A stretch of DNA of 35,524 nt from an uncultured Alphaproteobacteria bacterium. Its GTDB lineage: Bacteria; Pseudomonadota; Alphaproteobacteria; Micropepsales; Micropepsaceae. Positions 1-6,489 of this stretch are shown piece by piece. Under the pieces are notes generated by a model. That model ran no database searches, was not told where the DNA came from, and worked only from the letters and a program-made list of their open reading frames with translations. The first letter of the stretch is position 1, and each line of letters starts with the position of its first letter. The stretch covers positions 1-35,524 of the forward strand of contig CADECX010000034.1 in assembly GCA_902825865.1 (NCBI GenBank), written 5' to 3'. A program made the translations under genes and the position numbers.

Positions 1-272
1 TGGTGAAGGCCAAGGACGGCAAGGCCTACACCACCCTGGGATATGCGAATGGACCCGGCGCCACGACCGATGCGCCGCGCGCGGACCCTGCCGCCGCCGA
101 TACAATGGCGCTGGACTATCATCAGCAGGCGCTGGTGCCGCTGGCGGGGGAGACGCATGGCGGCGAGGATGTCGTGGTGCGCGCATCGGGCCCGGGCGCG
201 CAGCTGTTCCGTGGCACCATCGAGCAGCACAGCATCTTCCACATTATCCACGAAGCCATGAGGTTGAGATGA
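1..272 (+). CDS. alkaline phosphatase, C-terminal part (5' end outside window)
   Basis: The frame is open from the window edge and stops with TGA at 270-272, so only about the last 90 residues are present. The segment carries a [10 protein letters not shown] stretch, then ETHGGEDV followed by ASGPGA and LFRG. This is the usual C-terminal order in PhoA-type alkaline phosphatases, where the His of the HxGE(D) motif is a zinc ligand. Family members are periplasmic or secreted and release phosphate from phosphomonoesters. The GTG at position 3 is probably an internal Val codon rather than the start. Signal peptide and nucleophile Ser lie outside the window. The subfamily cannot be assigned from this fragment. 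Confidence 0.85.
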   Translation, partial: VKAKDGKAYTTLGYANGPGATTDAPRADPAAADTMALDYHQQALVPLAGETHGGEDVVVRASGPGAQLFRGTIEQHSIFHIIHEAMRLR

Positions 273-589
273 CCAGGATTGATAACCCATCAGCAGCCAT
301 CATTGCCCTCCGCCGCTCGATCGGCGCGGGAAATGCCACTGCAGTTAGGTGACCGCACGTATAAATGACCGCTATTGGCCCAAAGCGGACATAGGGCGGA
401 TCGGGGCTGAATGTCCGCTTTTGGCGCAAAGCGGACATCGCGCTGACTGGGGTGAATGTCCGCTTTGGGTGAAAAGCGGACATTGGGCTGATGAGGGGCG
501 AATGTCCGCTTTTGGGTAAAGCGGACATTGGGACACGTTTGACTTTGGCCAATTTGGAGGGGGCGCGGTTGTTTGTACCGATCTCATAA
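273..589. other. intergenic region, 317 bp, no gene
   Basis: No credible gene lies between the phosphatase stop and the terminase stop. The region is dominated by the four-unit palindrome array at 364-529. Minus-strand reading frames across it translate the repeat into MSAL..KRTF / VRFGP-like peptides. I recognise these as repeat-derived spurious ORFs that are frequently annotated in Rhizobiales genomes. Confidence 0.75.
364..529. repeat. four-unit palindromic intergenic repeat array
   Basis: Four copies of a 28-30 bp inverted repeat (AATGTCCGCTTT, a 4-6 nt loop, AAAGCGGACATT) start at 364, 410, 455 and 501 and end at 392, 438, 484 and 529. The period is therefore 45-46 bp. Copy 1 is degenerate in its left arm (GACCGCTAT). 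The 16-17 bp linkers are also related to one another (G-rich, with a GCTGA/CTGACTGGGG flavour), so the array is a tandem of about 45 bp units rather than repeats with unique spacers. It resembles the dispersed 'AATGTCCGCTTTTGG' palindrome family known from alphaproteobacterial genomes. Transcribed, each unit would fold into a strong hairpin. Confidence 0.85.
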
Positions 590-2065
590 TCATCTGTTGT
601 CAAAGTTACCAGGCCACGGATCTTCTCTTTCATTAACAAAGAGCCGAACGCCCTCGTAAGACTCCCAGGAACTCCCGACGCTGCAAAACCATTCGAGAAA
701 CTGGGTCGTAGAATCCACCTGATCGGCATATTTGGAATTTGGAAAGGTTGTGAGCTCGGCAATGTAATCATTCAGCCAGGGCGCTGTTTTCGGAAGGCGT
801 ACGCGACCATTCTCAATATAGACTGTTTGGGCATGAAGGCGCATGATTTTGTCGCTGCCTGGATTTGGCGAACAGGCTTTGACAGGTATCCCGGTGTCCT
901 GCGTCAGCTCCTGTATTAGCTGTGTCCCAGATGCCTTATCCTCGATAAGGACAGTGGAACTTGGAAACCTGCCATTTAATTCTATGATCGCCCGCTTGAG
1001 ATCAGGATAATTGAGCCGCTTGCGGAATACATCCAGCAGATAAAGGATCCTGTCTTGCACGCCCCATGTTGTGCAGACGGAGAAATCGTTCAGTTCACCA
1101 GCCTTGTTGGCCGTGTCCCAGCTTTGGAAGGTCCAGTCGAACTTGGCTGGCTCTGAACCAGGCTCGTAGTATTTGAGCCATTCGGTTTTCACGATGACTC
1201 CTTCGCGCGGGGTGGGGTTCTGCTGATACTGTGCGGTAAAGTTGTATTCCGTCATACCCCGGCGCAGCTTTTCGAGGGTGGCTCGCGACTGAAGCGCCGG
1301 CTGGAGAACCTCGCCTTCCCGCCGGGTAAATTTCCGACGTCCGTATGGGCTCGCAATTTGGTATTTCGTGGTCTCAACCGCTATCGCCGGAAACGACAAT
1401 ACGTCCCAATCTTCATTCTCTTGCACATGGGCGACTAGATCATCGGCGTGCAACCGTTGCATTACGATAATAATTGTCCCTTCCTCCTGATAGTTCAGCC
1501 GGCTCCGCAGCGTATTGTCGTACCATCCGTTCACCGAACCCCTCCGGACGTCCGAAATCGCCTCATCGGCTTTCAACGGGTCGTCGATAATGATGATGTC
1601 GGCACCGCGCGATGTCACAACTCCGCTAACCGAGGTCGAAAAGCGCGATCCACCTTTGGTCGTTTCAAATTCTCCGACGGCCTGGCGGTCATCGGACAGG
1701 CGCGTTTCAAAGAGCGCCTGGTAGAAGGGGCTCATTATTAGCGCACGAGACTCCCGCGCAAACTTGTCGGAGACGTCCTGCGCATAACCCAAGCACAAAA
1801 TCTTCTTTGTGGGATCGTGCCCCAGCAGCCATGCCGGAAAGGCAACCGTGGTGGCGTGCGATTTCAGGAAACGGGTTGGCATATTGATTATCAGGCGTCG
1901 GCAGCGCCCCTGCCGCACCTCTTCGAGTTTTGCGGCAAGAACCTCCAAATGCCAGTTGGGCAGGAATTTCGATCCCCCATTCAGTTCCAGAAACGAACGA
2001 TGGATGAAGGCGCTAAGATCTTGTCTCAGAATCTCGGAGTACATATTGGAGGGTGATACGCCCAT
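590..2065 (-). CDS. phage-type terminase large subunit
   Basis: The 491-residue protein has the two domains of a DNA-packaging motor. The N-terminal ATPase has a P-loop-like MPTRFLKSH (about residue 63 onward), the adenine-side segment FPAWLLGHDPTK, and a Walker B IIIIDDP. The C-terminal RNase H-like nuclease has SWDTANK, VLIEDKASG and DQVDSTTQFLEW, which supply the expected acidic residues. This matches the Terminase_6 / TIGR01630 type. The P-loop Gly before Lys-Ser is replaced by Leu, which I believe is common in this alphaproteobacterial subfamily (PRxLKS). The gene follows the DUF5681 gene with a 1 nt gap, so they are probably co-transcribed. No portal, capsid or tail gene follows; the next gene is a host phosphatase. 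Local base composition is more AT-rich than the neighbours in several stretches, suggesting acquisition. Confidence 0.88.
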   Translation of the reverse strand: MGVSPSNMYSEILRQDLSAFIHRSFLELNGGSKFLPNWHLEVLAAKLEEVRQGRCRRLIINMPTRFLKSHATTVAFPAWLLGHDPTKKILCLGYAQDVSDKFARESRALIMSPFYQALFETRLSDDRQAVGEFETTKGGSRFSTSVSGVVTSRGADIIIIDDPLKADEAISDVRRGSVNGWYDNTLRSRLNYQEEGTIIIVMQRLHADDLVAHVQENEDWDVLSFPAIAVETTKYQIASPYGRRKFTRREGEVLQPALQSRATLEKLRRGMTEYNFTAQYQQNPTPREGVIVKTEWLKYYEPGSEPAKFDWTFQSWDTANKAGELNDFSVCTTWGVQDRILYLLDVFRKRLNYPDLKRAIIELNGRFPSSTVLIEDKASGTQLIQELTQDTGIPVKACSPNPGSDKIMRLHAQTVYIENGRVRLPKTAPWLNDYIAELTTFPNSKYADQVDSTTQFLEWFCSVGSSWESYEGVRLFVNEREDPWPGNFDNR

Positions 2066-2066
2066 G

Positions 2067-2525
2067 TCACTTACTCCCCGTCTTGGGCTGACATAGCTTC
2101 ATCCGAGCATATATCTCGCGCAGAACCTCGAGATCCTCGGGCTGGAAGGGAAACTGCGCGGGCCTGGCTGCCGCGGCGCGCGCCTCGATTTCATCGATCC
2201 AATCCAAAAGCTTTCCCATCGATTGTTGATCACCGCCGGCCGCCTTGGTGGCGAGCTGCATGGCGGTGGCGACAACCTTGGAAATCTTCCTCGGCTTGCC
2301 GTCTATTGTCGCTGTTACCTGCGCATTGGCGGCCTCCAGGATGATAGTGCCCAGGTTTTTGGACCCCTTTGGGCGCCCCTTGGGATTGCCAGATGTGCCT
2401 TTTCCAAATCGGGTGTGCACGGGCGGGTTGCCCTTACCGACCCTTGCGGCCCTTGGCGCGGCCTTTGCCGGCTTTGGCTTTTTGGCTTTGGCTGTTTTGG
2501 GTTTTGCTGTCTTTTTCTTTGGCAT
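2067..2525 (-). CDS. DUF5681 domain protein, terminase-associated
   Basis: The 152-residue protein has a Lys/Ala/Pro-rich N-terminal tail of about 35 residues, then the DUF5681 signature HTRFGKGTSGNPKGRPKGSK (about residues 37-56). A helical region with WIDEIEARAAA and an acidic/aromatic C-terminus follow. DUF5681 proteins are regularly encoded immediately upstream of large terminases. A DNA-binding or small-terminase-like role is plausible but is inference. The first 92 nt overlap the 3' end of the methyltransferase gene in another frame. I see no internal start that would preserve the signature, so the overlap appears genuine. Confidence 0.8.
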   Translation of the reverse strand: MPKKKTAKPKTAKAKKPKPAKAAPRAARVGKGNPPVHTRFGKGTSGNPKGRPKGSKNLGTIILEAANAQVTATIDGKPRKISKVVATAMQLATKAAGGDQQSMGKLLDWIDEIEARAAAARPAQFPFQPEDLEVLREIYARMKLCQPKTGSK

Positions 2526-3837
2526 GCCGCGGCTCCTTCAGAGCAGATTGCTTCGCACTCAATTCCTCGAACGTTTTTCCCGTCCCAGCATGCACGGCCT
2601 TGAGATTGTACACGTCGGAAAATCTCCGGATGATGGTATCGGCATAATGAGGATCCAGCTCGATTCCATAACCCCGGCGACCGGTCTTCTCGGCCGCGAT
2701 TAGTGTGGTGCCACTACCGCCGAAGACGTCCAGCACGATACCGCCGCGCTTGGAACCGTCCAGAATGGCGTCCGCCACCAAGGCCAGGGGCTTGACCGTG
2801 GGATGCATGGCGAGCTCGGCGTCCCGTTCCTTGCCGAACGTGTTCACACCGGCGTAACTCCACACGTTGGTCCGGTTGCGACCAAAACGGCCTAGCTCCA
2901 CGTTGTTGATATGAGGCGCCTTTCCGCTCTTGAACACGAAGACCAGCTCGTGCTGGGAACGGTATAGGCTGCCCATACCGGCATTGGTCTTCGCCCAGAC
3001 GCAGAGGTTCTTGAGTTCGCTGTACGATGCAGCACCGTCCAGGACCTCTCGCATATGCCGCCAGTCCATGCATATGAAGTGGAGTGACCCGTCGGTGCTG
3101 AATGCCACCAGACGTTCAAAAATCGTCCTCAGGAACTTCGTGAACTCGGGCCGACTCATCTCGCCGGAGGCCATCGCGAATTCCCGGTGCCTGAACTTGC
3201 CTTTTCCCGAGACGTGGCCAGCTATCGGCACGTTGTAGGGAGGGTCGGTGAATACCAATTGGGCTTTTTTCGAACCCAGCAGGACTCTGTAACTGGCCTT
3301 GTCGAGAGCATCGCCGCAGTACAAGACATGGTCGCCTATTCGCCAGAGATCTCCTGGCCGCGAGATCGCTGGCTTGGACCGGTCGATCTCAGGGACATTG
3401 TCGGCCTCCTCCGGTTCGGTCTGGCCTAGGTCGCCGATCAAGAGGTCGACTTCGGCGGTCTCAAAGCCTGTGACCGTGACGTCGAAGTTCAGTTCGACCG
3501 ACAGTTCCTGCAGCTCCAGTGCCAGCAGGTTCCGGTCCCAGCCGGCATTCTCGGCCAATTTGTTGTCCGCGATGACATAGGCCCGGATCTGGGTTGGGGT
3601 GAGATGATCGGCCCGGACCGTAGGGATGTCGCTCATGCCCAGCAGCTTGGCCGCGGCCACCCGACCATGGCCGGCGATTATCCCGTCTTTCGAGTCGACC
3701 AGGACCGGGCTCATGAACCCGAACTGTTCGATGCTTGCTGCGATCTGTCGGACCTGCTTTGCCGAGTGTGTCCTGGGATTGCGAGTCCGGGGTTTTAGCC
3801 CTGCAGGGTCCTTATAGGCGATCTTGAGGGCAGCCAT
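2434..3837 (-). CDS. ParB-like domain DNA methyltransferase (N6-adenine or N4-cytosine)
   Basis: The 467-residue protein has two parts. Residues about 10-130 form a ParB/Srx-like domain with RNPRTHSAKQVRQIA, GHGRVAAAKLLG and ADNKLAENAGWD. The remainder is a class I amino-methyltransferase with catalytic FTDPPYN (motif IV) first and the SAM-binding DVFGGSGTTLIAAE (motif I) near the C-terminus, which is the beta-class order. A TVKPLAL segment precedes motif I. The C-terminal 40 residues are Lys/Gln/Ser-rich and overlap the next gene. No restriction enzyme is adjacent, so it is an orphan modification enzyme. Such ParB-MTases accompany phage terminases, where they could modify DNA before packaging. 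The target sequence cannot be read from the gene. Confidence 0.88.
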   Translation of the reverse strand: MAALKIAYKDPAGLKPRTRNPRTHSAKQVRQIAASIEQFGFMSPVLVDSKDGIIAGHGRVAAAKLLGMSDIPTVRADHLTPTQIRAYVIADNKLAENAGWDRNLLALELQELSVELNFDVTVTGFETAEVDLLIGDLGQTEPEEADNVPEIDRSKPAISRPGDLWRIGDHVLYCGDALDKASYRVLLGSKKAQLVFTDPPYNVPIAGHVSGKGKFRHREFAMASGEMSRPEFTKFLRTIFERLVAFSTDGSLHFICMDWRHMREVLDGAASYSELKNLCVWAKTNAGMGSLYRSQHELVFVFKSGKAPHINNVELGRFGRNRTNVWSYAGVNTFGKERDAELAMHPTVKPLALVADAILDGSKRGGIVLDVFGGSGTTLIAAEKTGRRGYGIELDPHYADTIIRRFSDVYNLKAVHAGTGKTFEELSAKQSALKEPRHAKEKDSKTQNSQSQKAKAGKGRAKGRKGR

Positions 3838-3957
3838 GGCGCGACTCGGGAGCTTGCCGGATCAAGCCTACCCTGGCGGCGGATTTTCCCTGTTATTTTC
3901 TCTTTTTTCCCTGTTATCCCCAAAAGCGTTCCCTGTTATGGGGTATTCAAAAAAGGC

Positions 3958-3989
3958 CCCAAAACGCCTGTAAATGCAGGGCTTTTGGG
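3958..3989. repeat. imperfect inverted repeat (hairpin)
   Basis: CCCAAAACGCCTG (3958-3970) and CAGGGCTTTTGGG (3977-3989) pair at 11 of 13 positions around a TAAATG loop. It sits between the two groups of TTCCCTGTTAT repeats and seems to be part of the same repeat block. Confidence 0.6.
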
Positions 3990-3997
3990 TCATTGGA

Positions 3998-4018
3998 GGA
4001 CTTGAGAAGTCCCTTTTT
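3998..4018 (+). terminator. possible Rho-independent terminator hairpin
   Basis: GGACTT (3998-4003) and AAGTCC (4007-4012) are perfect arms around a GAG loop, followed by CTTTTT (4013-4018). The geometry fits a weak intrinsic terminator on the plus strand. No plus-strand gene ends here, so it may instead be part of the repeat block or insulate the rlpA-like gene from upstream readthrough. Confidence 0.35.
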
Positions 4019-4145
4019 CCGTTTTTCCCTGTATTTTTCCCTGTTATTGGCCAAATTGACCCGGAGACTGGTTCTGGCTGCACTGCGTCCACAGCCAATT
4101 CTGCCGCTGCATCTCAATAGCCTCTTTATGCGTTGTTGGAGCCCG

Positions 4146-4637
4146 ATGCGTCGCCTGCCCGCCTTGCTTCTGGTTACCGCTCTGGCCGGCTGCGCCACGC
4201 AACCGCCGCCGCCCGTTTTGCCGCGTCCGCAGCAGCCGGTGATCGCGCCGCCACCCGCGCCGCCGCCGCCCGTGACGGCGCCGCAGCAGCCCCGGACGAT
4301 CCCGCCGCAAATTTTCGCGGCCGGGCCCTTCTTTACCGACGAGGGACTTGCGTCCTTCTATGGCCGCGCCCATAGCGGCAAGCCCACCGCCAGCGGCAAA
4401 AAATTCGACCATCGCGACTTCACGGCGGCGCACCGCACCCTGCCTTTCGGCACCCTGATCCGCGTGACCGATCTCGCCAATGGGCGCACCGTCACGGTCG
4501 AGATCACCGATCGCGGGCCGCGGATCCCGACCCGGATCGTCGATCTGTCCTTTGCGGCCGCGGACGCGCTCGGCATGGTGGAAAAAGGCGTCACGCGGGT
4601 GAGACTGGAAGCCTTCCGCGCCGACCAGCGGGATTGA
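4146..4637 (+). CDS. rlpA: RlpA-like septal ring lipoprotein (double-psi beta-barrel)
   Basis: The chosen ATG gives a 163-residue precursor with a short signal peptide and the lipobox ALAGC (Cys16), then a Pro-rich linker of about 40 residues and a double-psi beta-barrel domain. Recognisable RlpA segments are ASFYGRAHSGKPTASG, TAAHRTLPFGTLIRVTDL, EITDRGPR and IVDLSFAAADALGM. TGGAG lies 4 nt upstream of the start. Frames extending further upstream run through the repeat block and would bury the lipobox. RlpA proteins are outer-membrane lipoproteins, some of them lytic transglycosylases acting on naked peptidoglycan glycans. No SPOR domain is present. The acidic residue usual in 'GExFD' is Lys here (GKKFD), so catalytic activity is uncertain. 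Confidence 0.85.
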   Translation: MRRLPALLLVTALAGCATQPPPPVLPRPQQPVIAPPPAPPPPVTAPQQPRTIPPQIFAAGPFFTDEGLASFYGRAHSGKPTASGKKFDHRDFTAAHRTLPFGTLIRVTDLANGRTVTVEITDRGPRIPTRIVDLSFAAADALGMVEKGVTRVRLEAFRADQRD

Positions 4638-4701
4638 CCGACATCGCTTTCCTTGGGCCCAAAGCAGGTTAGAAAAGGGCGCCCTGCTTTGAGGAGATCC
4701 C

Positions 4702-5043
4702 ATGGCCCTGCTGGCGCCCATTTTCCTGCTGTTCGCCTCCAACGTCTTTATGACTTTCGCCTGGTACGGCCAGCTCAAATTTCCCAATGCGGTGCTTTGG
4801 CAGGTCGTCCTGATCAGCTGGGGCATCGCCTTTTTCGAATATTGCCTGGCGGTGCCGGCCAACCGCATCGGTCATCAGGTCTATTCCGCCGCCCAGCTCA
4901 AGACCATGCAGGAGATCATTACACTGCTGGTATTTGCCGTATTTTCGGTCACCTATCTCGGGGAAAGCCTGAAGTGGAACCACATGGTAGCCTTCCTGTT
5001 CCTGTGCGGGGCGGCGTTTTTCTCCTTTCACAAATGGGCTTAA
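4702..5043 (+). CDS. DMT-family (DUF486) small membrane protein
   Basis: The 113-residue protein has four hydrophobic segments, the layout of a four-helix drug/metabolite-transporter-like unit. The start MALLAPIFLLFASNVFMTFAW and the conserved centre NRIGHQVYSAAQLKTMQE followed by a GESLKWNH loop match the DUF486 family. Function of the family is not established. GAGGAG at 4691-4696 is a good ribosome-binding site for the ATG at 4702. It lies between the rlpA-like gene and the M20 peptidases on the same strand. Confidence 0.85.
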   Translation: MALLAPIFLLFASNVFMTFAWYGQLKFPNAVLWQVVLISWGIAFFEYCLAVPANRIGHQVYSAAQLKTMQEIITLLVFAVFSVTYLGESLKWNHMVAFLFLCGAAFFSFHKWA

Positions 5044-5079
5044 GCGATAGGCTGGCGCCGGGCATTGGTGGGGATATCC

Positions 5080-6489
5080 ATGCGTATTATTCTGCCGGCG
5101 GCGTTGGCCGCGTTGTTGACATCGCCGCTCATGGCGCAAACCGCGCCGCGGCCTGATCAGCTCAAATTCCGCGCCCTTTACAAGGAACTGGTGGAGACCA
5201 ACACCACCTTGTCATCCGGCAGCTGCACCCTGGCGGCGCAAAAAATGGCGACGCATTTAAAGGCCGCCGGGTATCCCGATGCCGACCTGCATCCGTTCAG
5301 CGTCAAGGAACATCCCAAGGACGGCGGACTGGTAGCGATTCTGCATGGCAGCGATCCCAAGGCAAAAGCAGTGCTGCTGCTGGCGCATATCGATGTGGTG
5401 GAAGCCAAGCGTGAGGACTGGACCCGCGACCCCTTCAAGCTGATCGAGGAAGGCGGCTATTTCTACGGCCGCGGCACGTCGGACATGAAGGGCCAGGCCG
5501 CCATCTGGGTGGATATGATGATCCGCTTCAAACAGGAAAATTTCAAACCCCGGCGCAGCGTCAAGCTGGCGCTGACCTGCGGCGAGGAAACCTCCTATGC
5601 CTTTAACGGCGCGGCCTATCTCGCCAAGCATCAACGCCAGTTGATCGATGCCGGGATCGCCTTGAACGAAGGCGCGGGCGGACGGCTGGATGCCAGCGGC
5701 AAGCGCCTCTTGCTCAACATCCAGGCGGGCGAGAAATTTCCCCAGAACTACAAGCTGGAAGTCACCAATATCGGCGGCCATTCCTCGCGCCCGACGTCCG
5801 ACAATGCCATCTACCGCCTGGCCTTGGGGCTGACAAAGATCAGCGCCTATCAGTTTCCCGTCGAATCCAATGACGCCACGCGCCAGTTCTTTGCCGCCAT
5901 GGGACCGCAGCGGGGCGGCAAGATGGGCGCGGCGATGAGCGCCTTCGCCAAGAATCCCAAAGACGCGGCGGCCGCTTCGGTGCTCGCCACCGATCCCAGC
6001 TACAACGCCATTCTTCACACAACCTGCATTCCCACCTTGCTGAATGCGGGCCATGCCAACAACGCCCTGCCGCAGCGCGCCAACGCCAATATCAATTGCC
6101 GCATCTTTCCCGGCACCGGCATCGAGCAGGTGCGGGCCAAGCTGCAGGAATTGGTGGCCGATCCCCAGATCAAAGTCACCACCGAGGAAAAGCGCAGCGA
6201 AGTGCCGCTCAGCCCGCCGCCGCTGACCGCTTCTGTGATGGACCCGGTCAAGGCGGCGGCGGCCAAGACATGGCCGGGCGTGCCGGTGGCGCCGGTCATG
6301 CTGGCCGGCGGTACCGATGCCGCCTTCCTCAATCCGGTGGGAATACCCACTTATGGTCTCAGCGGCATCTTCGGCGATCCCGACGGCGGCGGGATCCACG
6401 GGCTCAACGAACGCATGCGGGTGCGCTCGCTTTATGAGGGCCGCGATTTCCTCACCGAGGTGGTACGGACTTATGCCGATCAGAAATAA
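5080..6489 (+). CDS. secreted M20-family metallopeptidase, copy 1
   Basis: The protein has 469 residues from the ATG at 5080, which begins a clear signal peptide (MRIILPAALAALLTSPLMAQ). An upstream TTG at 5065 is less likely. M20/M28-type zinc ligands are visible: LLLAHIDVVEA (His and Asp, about residues 103 and 105), GRGTSDMKG (bridging Asp about 135), CGEET (catalytic and ligand Glu about 169-170), NEGAGG and GIHGLNE. A dimerisation domain containing NIGGHSSRPTSDNAIYRL is inserted as usual. It probably hydrolyses di- or oligopeptides or N-acyl amino acids in the periplasm. The following gene is a close paralog that overlaps it by 17 nt, indicating tandem duplication and co-translation. Confidence 0.92.
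   Translation: MRIILPAALAALLTSPLMAQTAPRPDQLKFRALYKELVETNTTLSSGSCTLAAQKMATHLKAAGYPDADLHPFSVKEHPKDGGLVAILHGSDPKAKAVLLLAHIDVVEAKREDWTRDPFKLIEEGGYFYGRGTSDMKGQAAIWVDMMIRFKQENFKPRRSVKLALTCGEETSYAFNGAAYLAKHQRQLIDAGIALNEGAGGRLDASGKRLLLNIQAGEKFPQNYKLEVTNIGGHSSRPTSDNAIYRLALGLTKISAYQFPVESNDATRQFFAAMGPQRGGKMGAAMSAFAKNPKDAAAASVLATDPSYNAILHTTCIPTLLNAGHANNALPQRANANINCRIFPGTGIEQVRAKLQELVADPQIKVTTEEKRSEVPLSPPPLTASVMDPVKAAAAKTWPGVPVAPVMLAGGTDAAFLNPVGIPTYGLSGIFGDPDGGGIHGLNERMRVRSLYEGRDFLTEVVRTYADQK

Larger units (their letters stand above)
3886..4047. repeat. TTCCCTGTTAT direct-repeat cluster
   Basis: Exact copies of TTCCCTGTTAT occur at 3886-3896, 3907-3917, 3929-3939 and 4037-4047, and a near copy (TTCCCTGTAT) at 4025-4034, all in the same orientation. 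The first three are spaced about 21-22 bp. The last two lie close together after a gap occupied by two hairpins. Similar 'ACAGGGAA' repeat blocks occur in other alphaproteobacterial genomes, often near integrated elements. A function as recombination or protein-binding sites is possible but unproven. Confidence 0.8.
3838..4145. other. intergenic region, 308 bp, repeat-rich, no gene
   Basis: This stretch separates the methyltransferase start from the rlpA-like start. It contains five TTCCCTGTTAT-type repeats, a 13-bp-arm imperfect hairpin and a terminator-like hairpin, described separately. Short frames through it encode low-complexity NREK/FSLLF-type peptides that reflect the repeats, and I do not call a gene. 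Confidence 0.7.

Noticed and set aside
364..529. CRISPR-like array (about 29 bp repeats with regular spacing)
   Set aside because: The spacers are 16-17 bp and similar to one another, each repeat is a full palindrome, only four units exist, and no cas genes are nearby.
244..771. Minus-strand 175-residue reading frame across the palindrome array
   Set aside because: It translates the repeat units (MSAF..KRTF, VRFGP) and runs into the terminase gene in another frame; it is a repeat artefact.
3993..4145. Upstream extension of the RlpA-like protein
   Set aside because: It encodes repeat-block sequence and would place the lipobox about 67 residues inside the protein.
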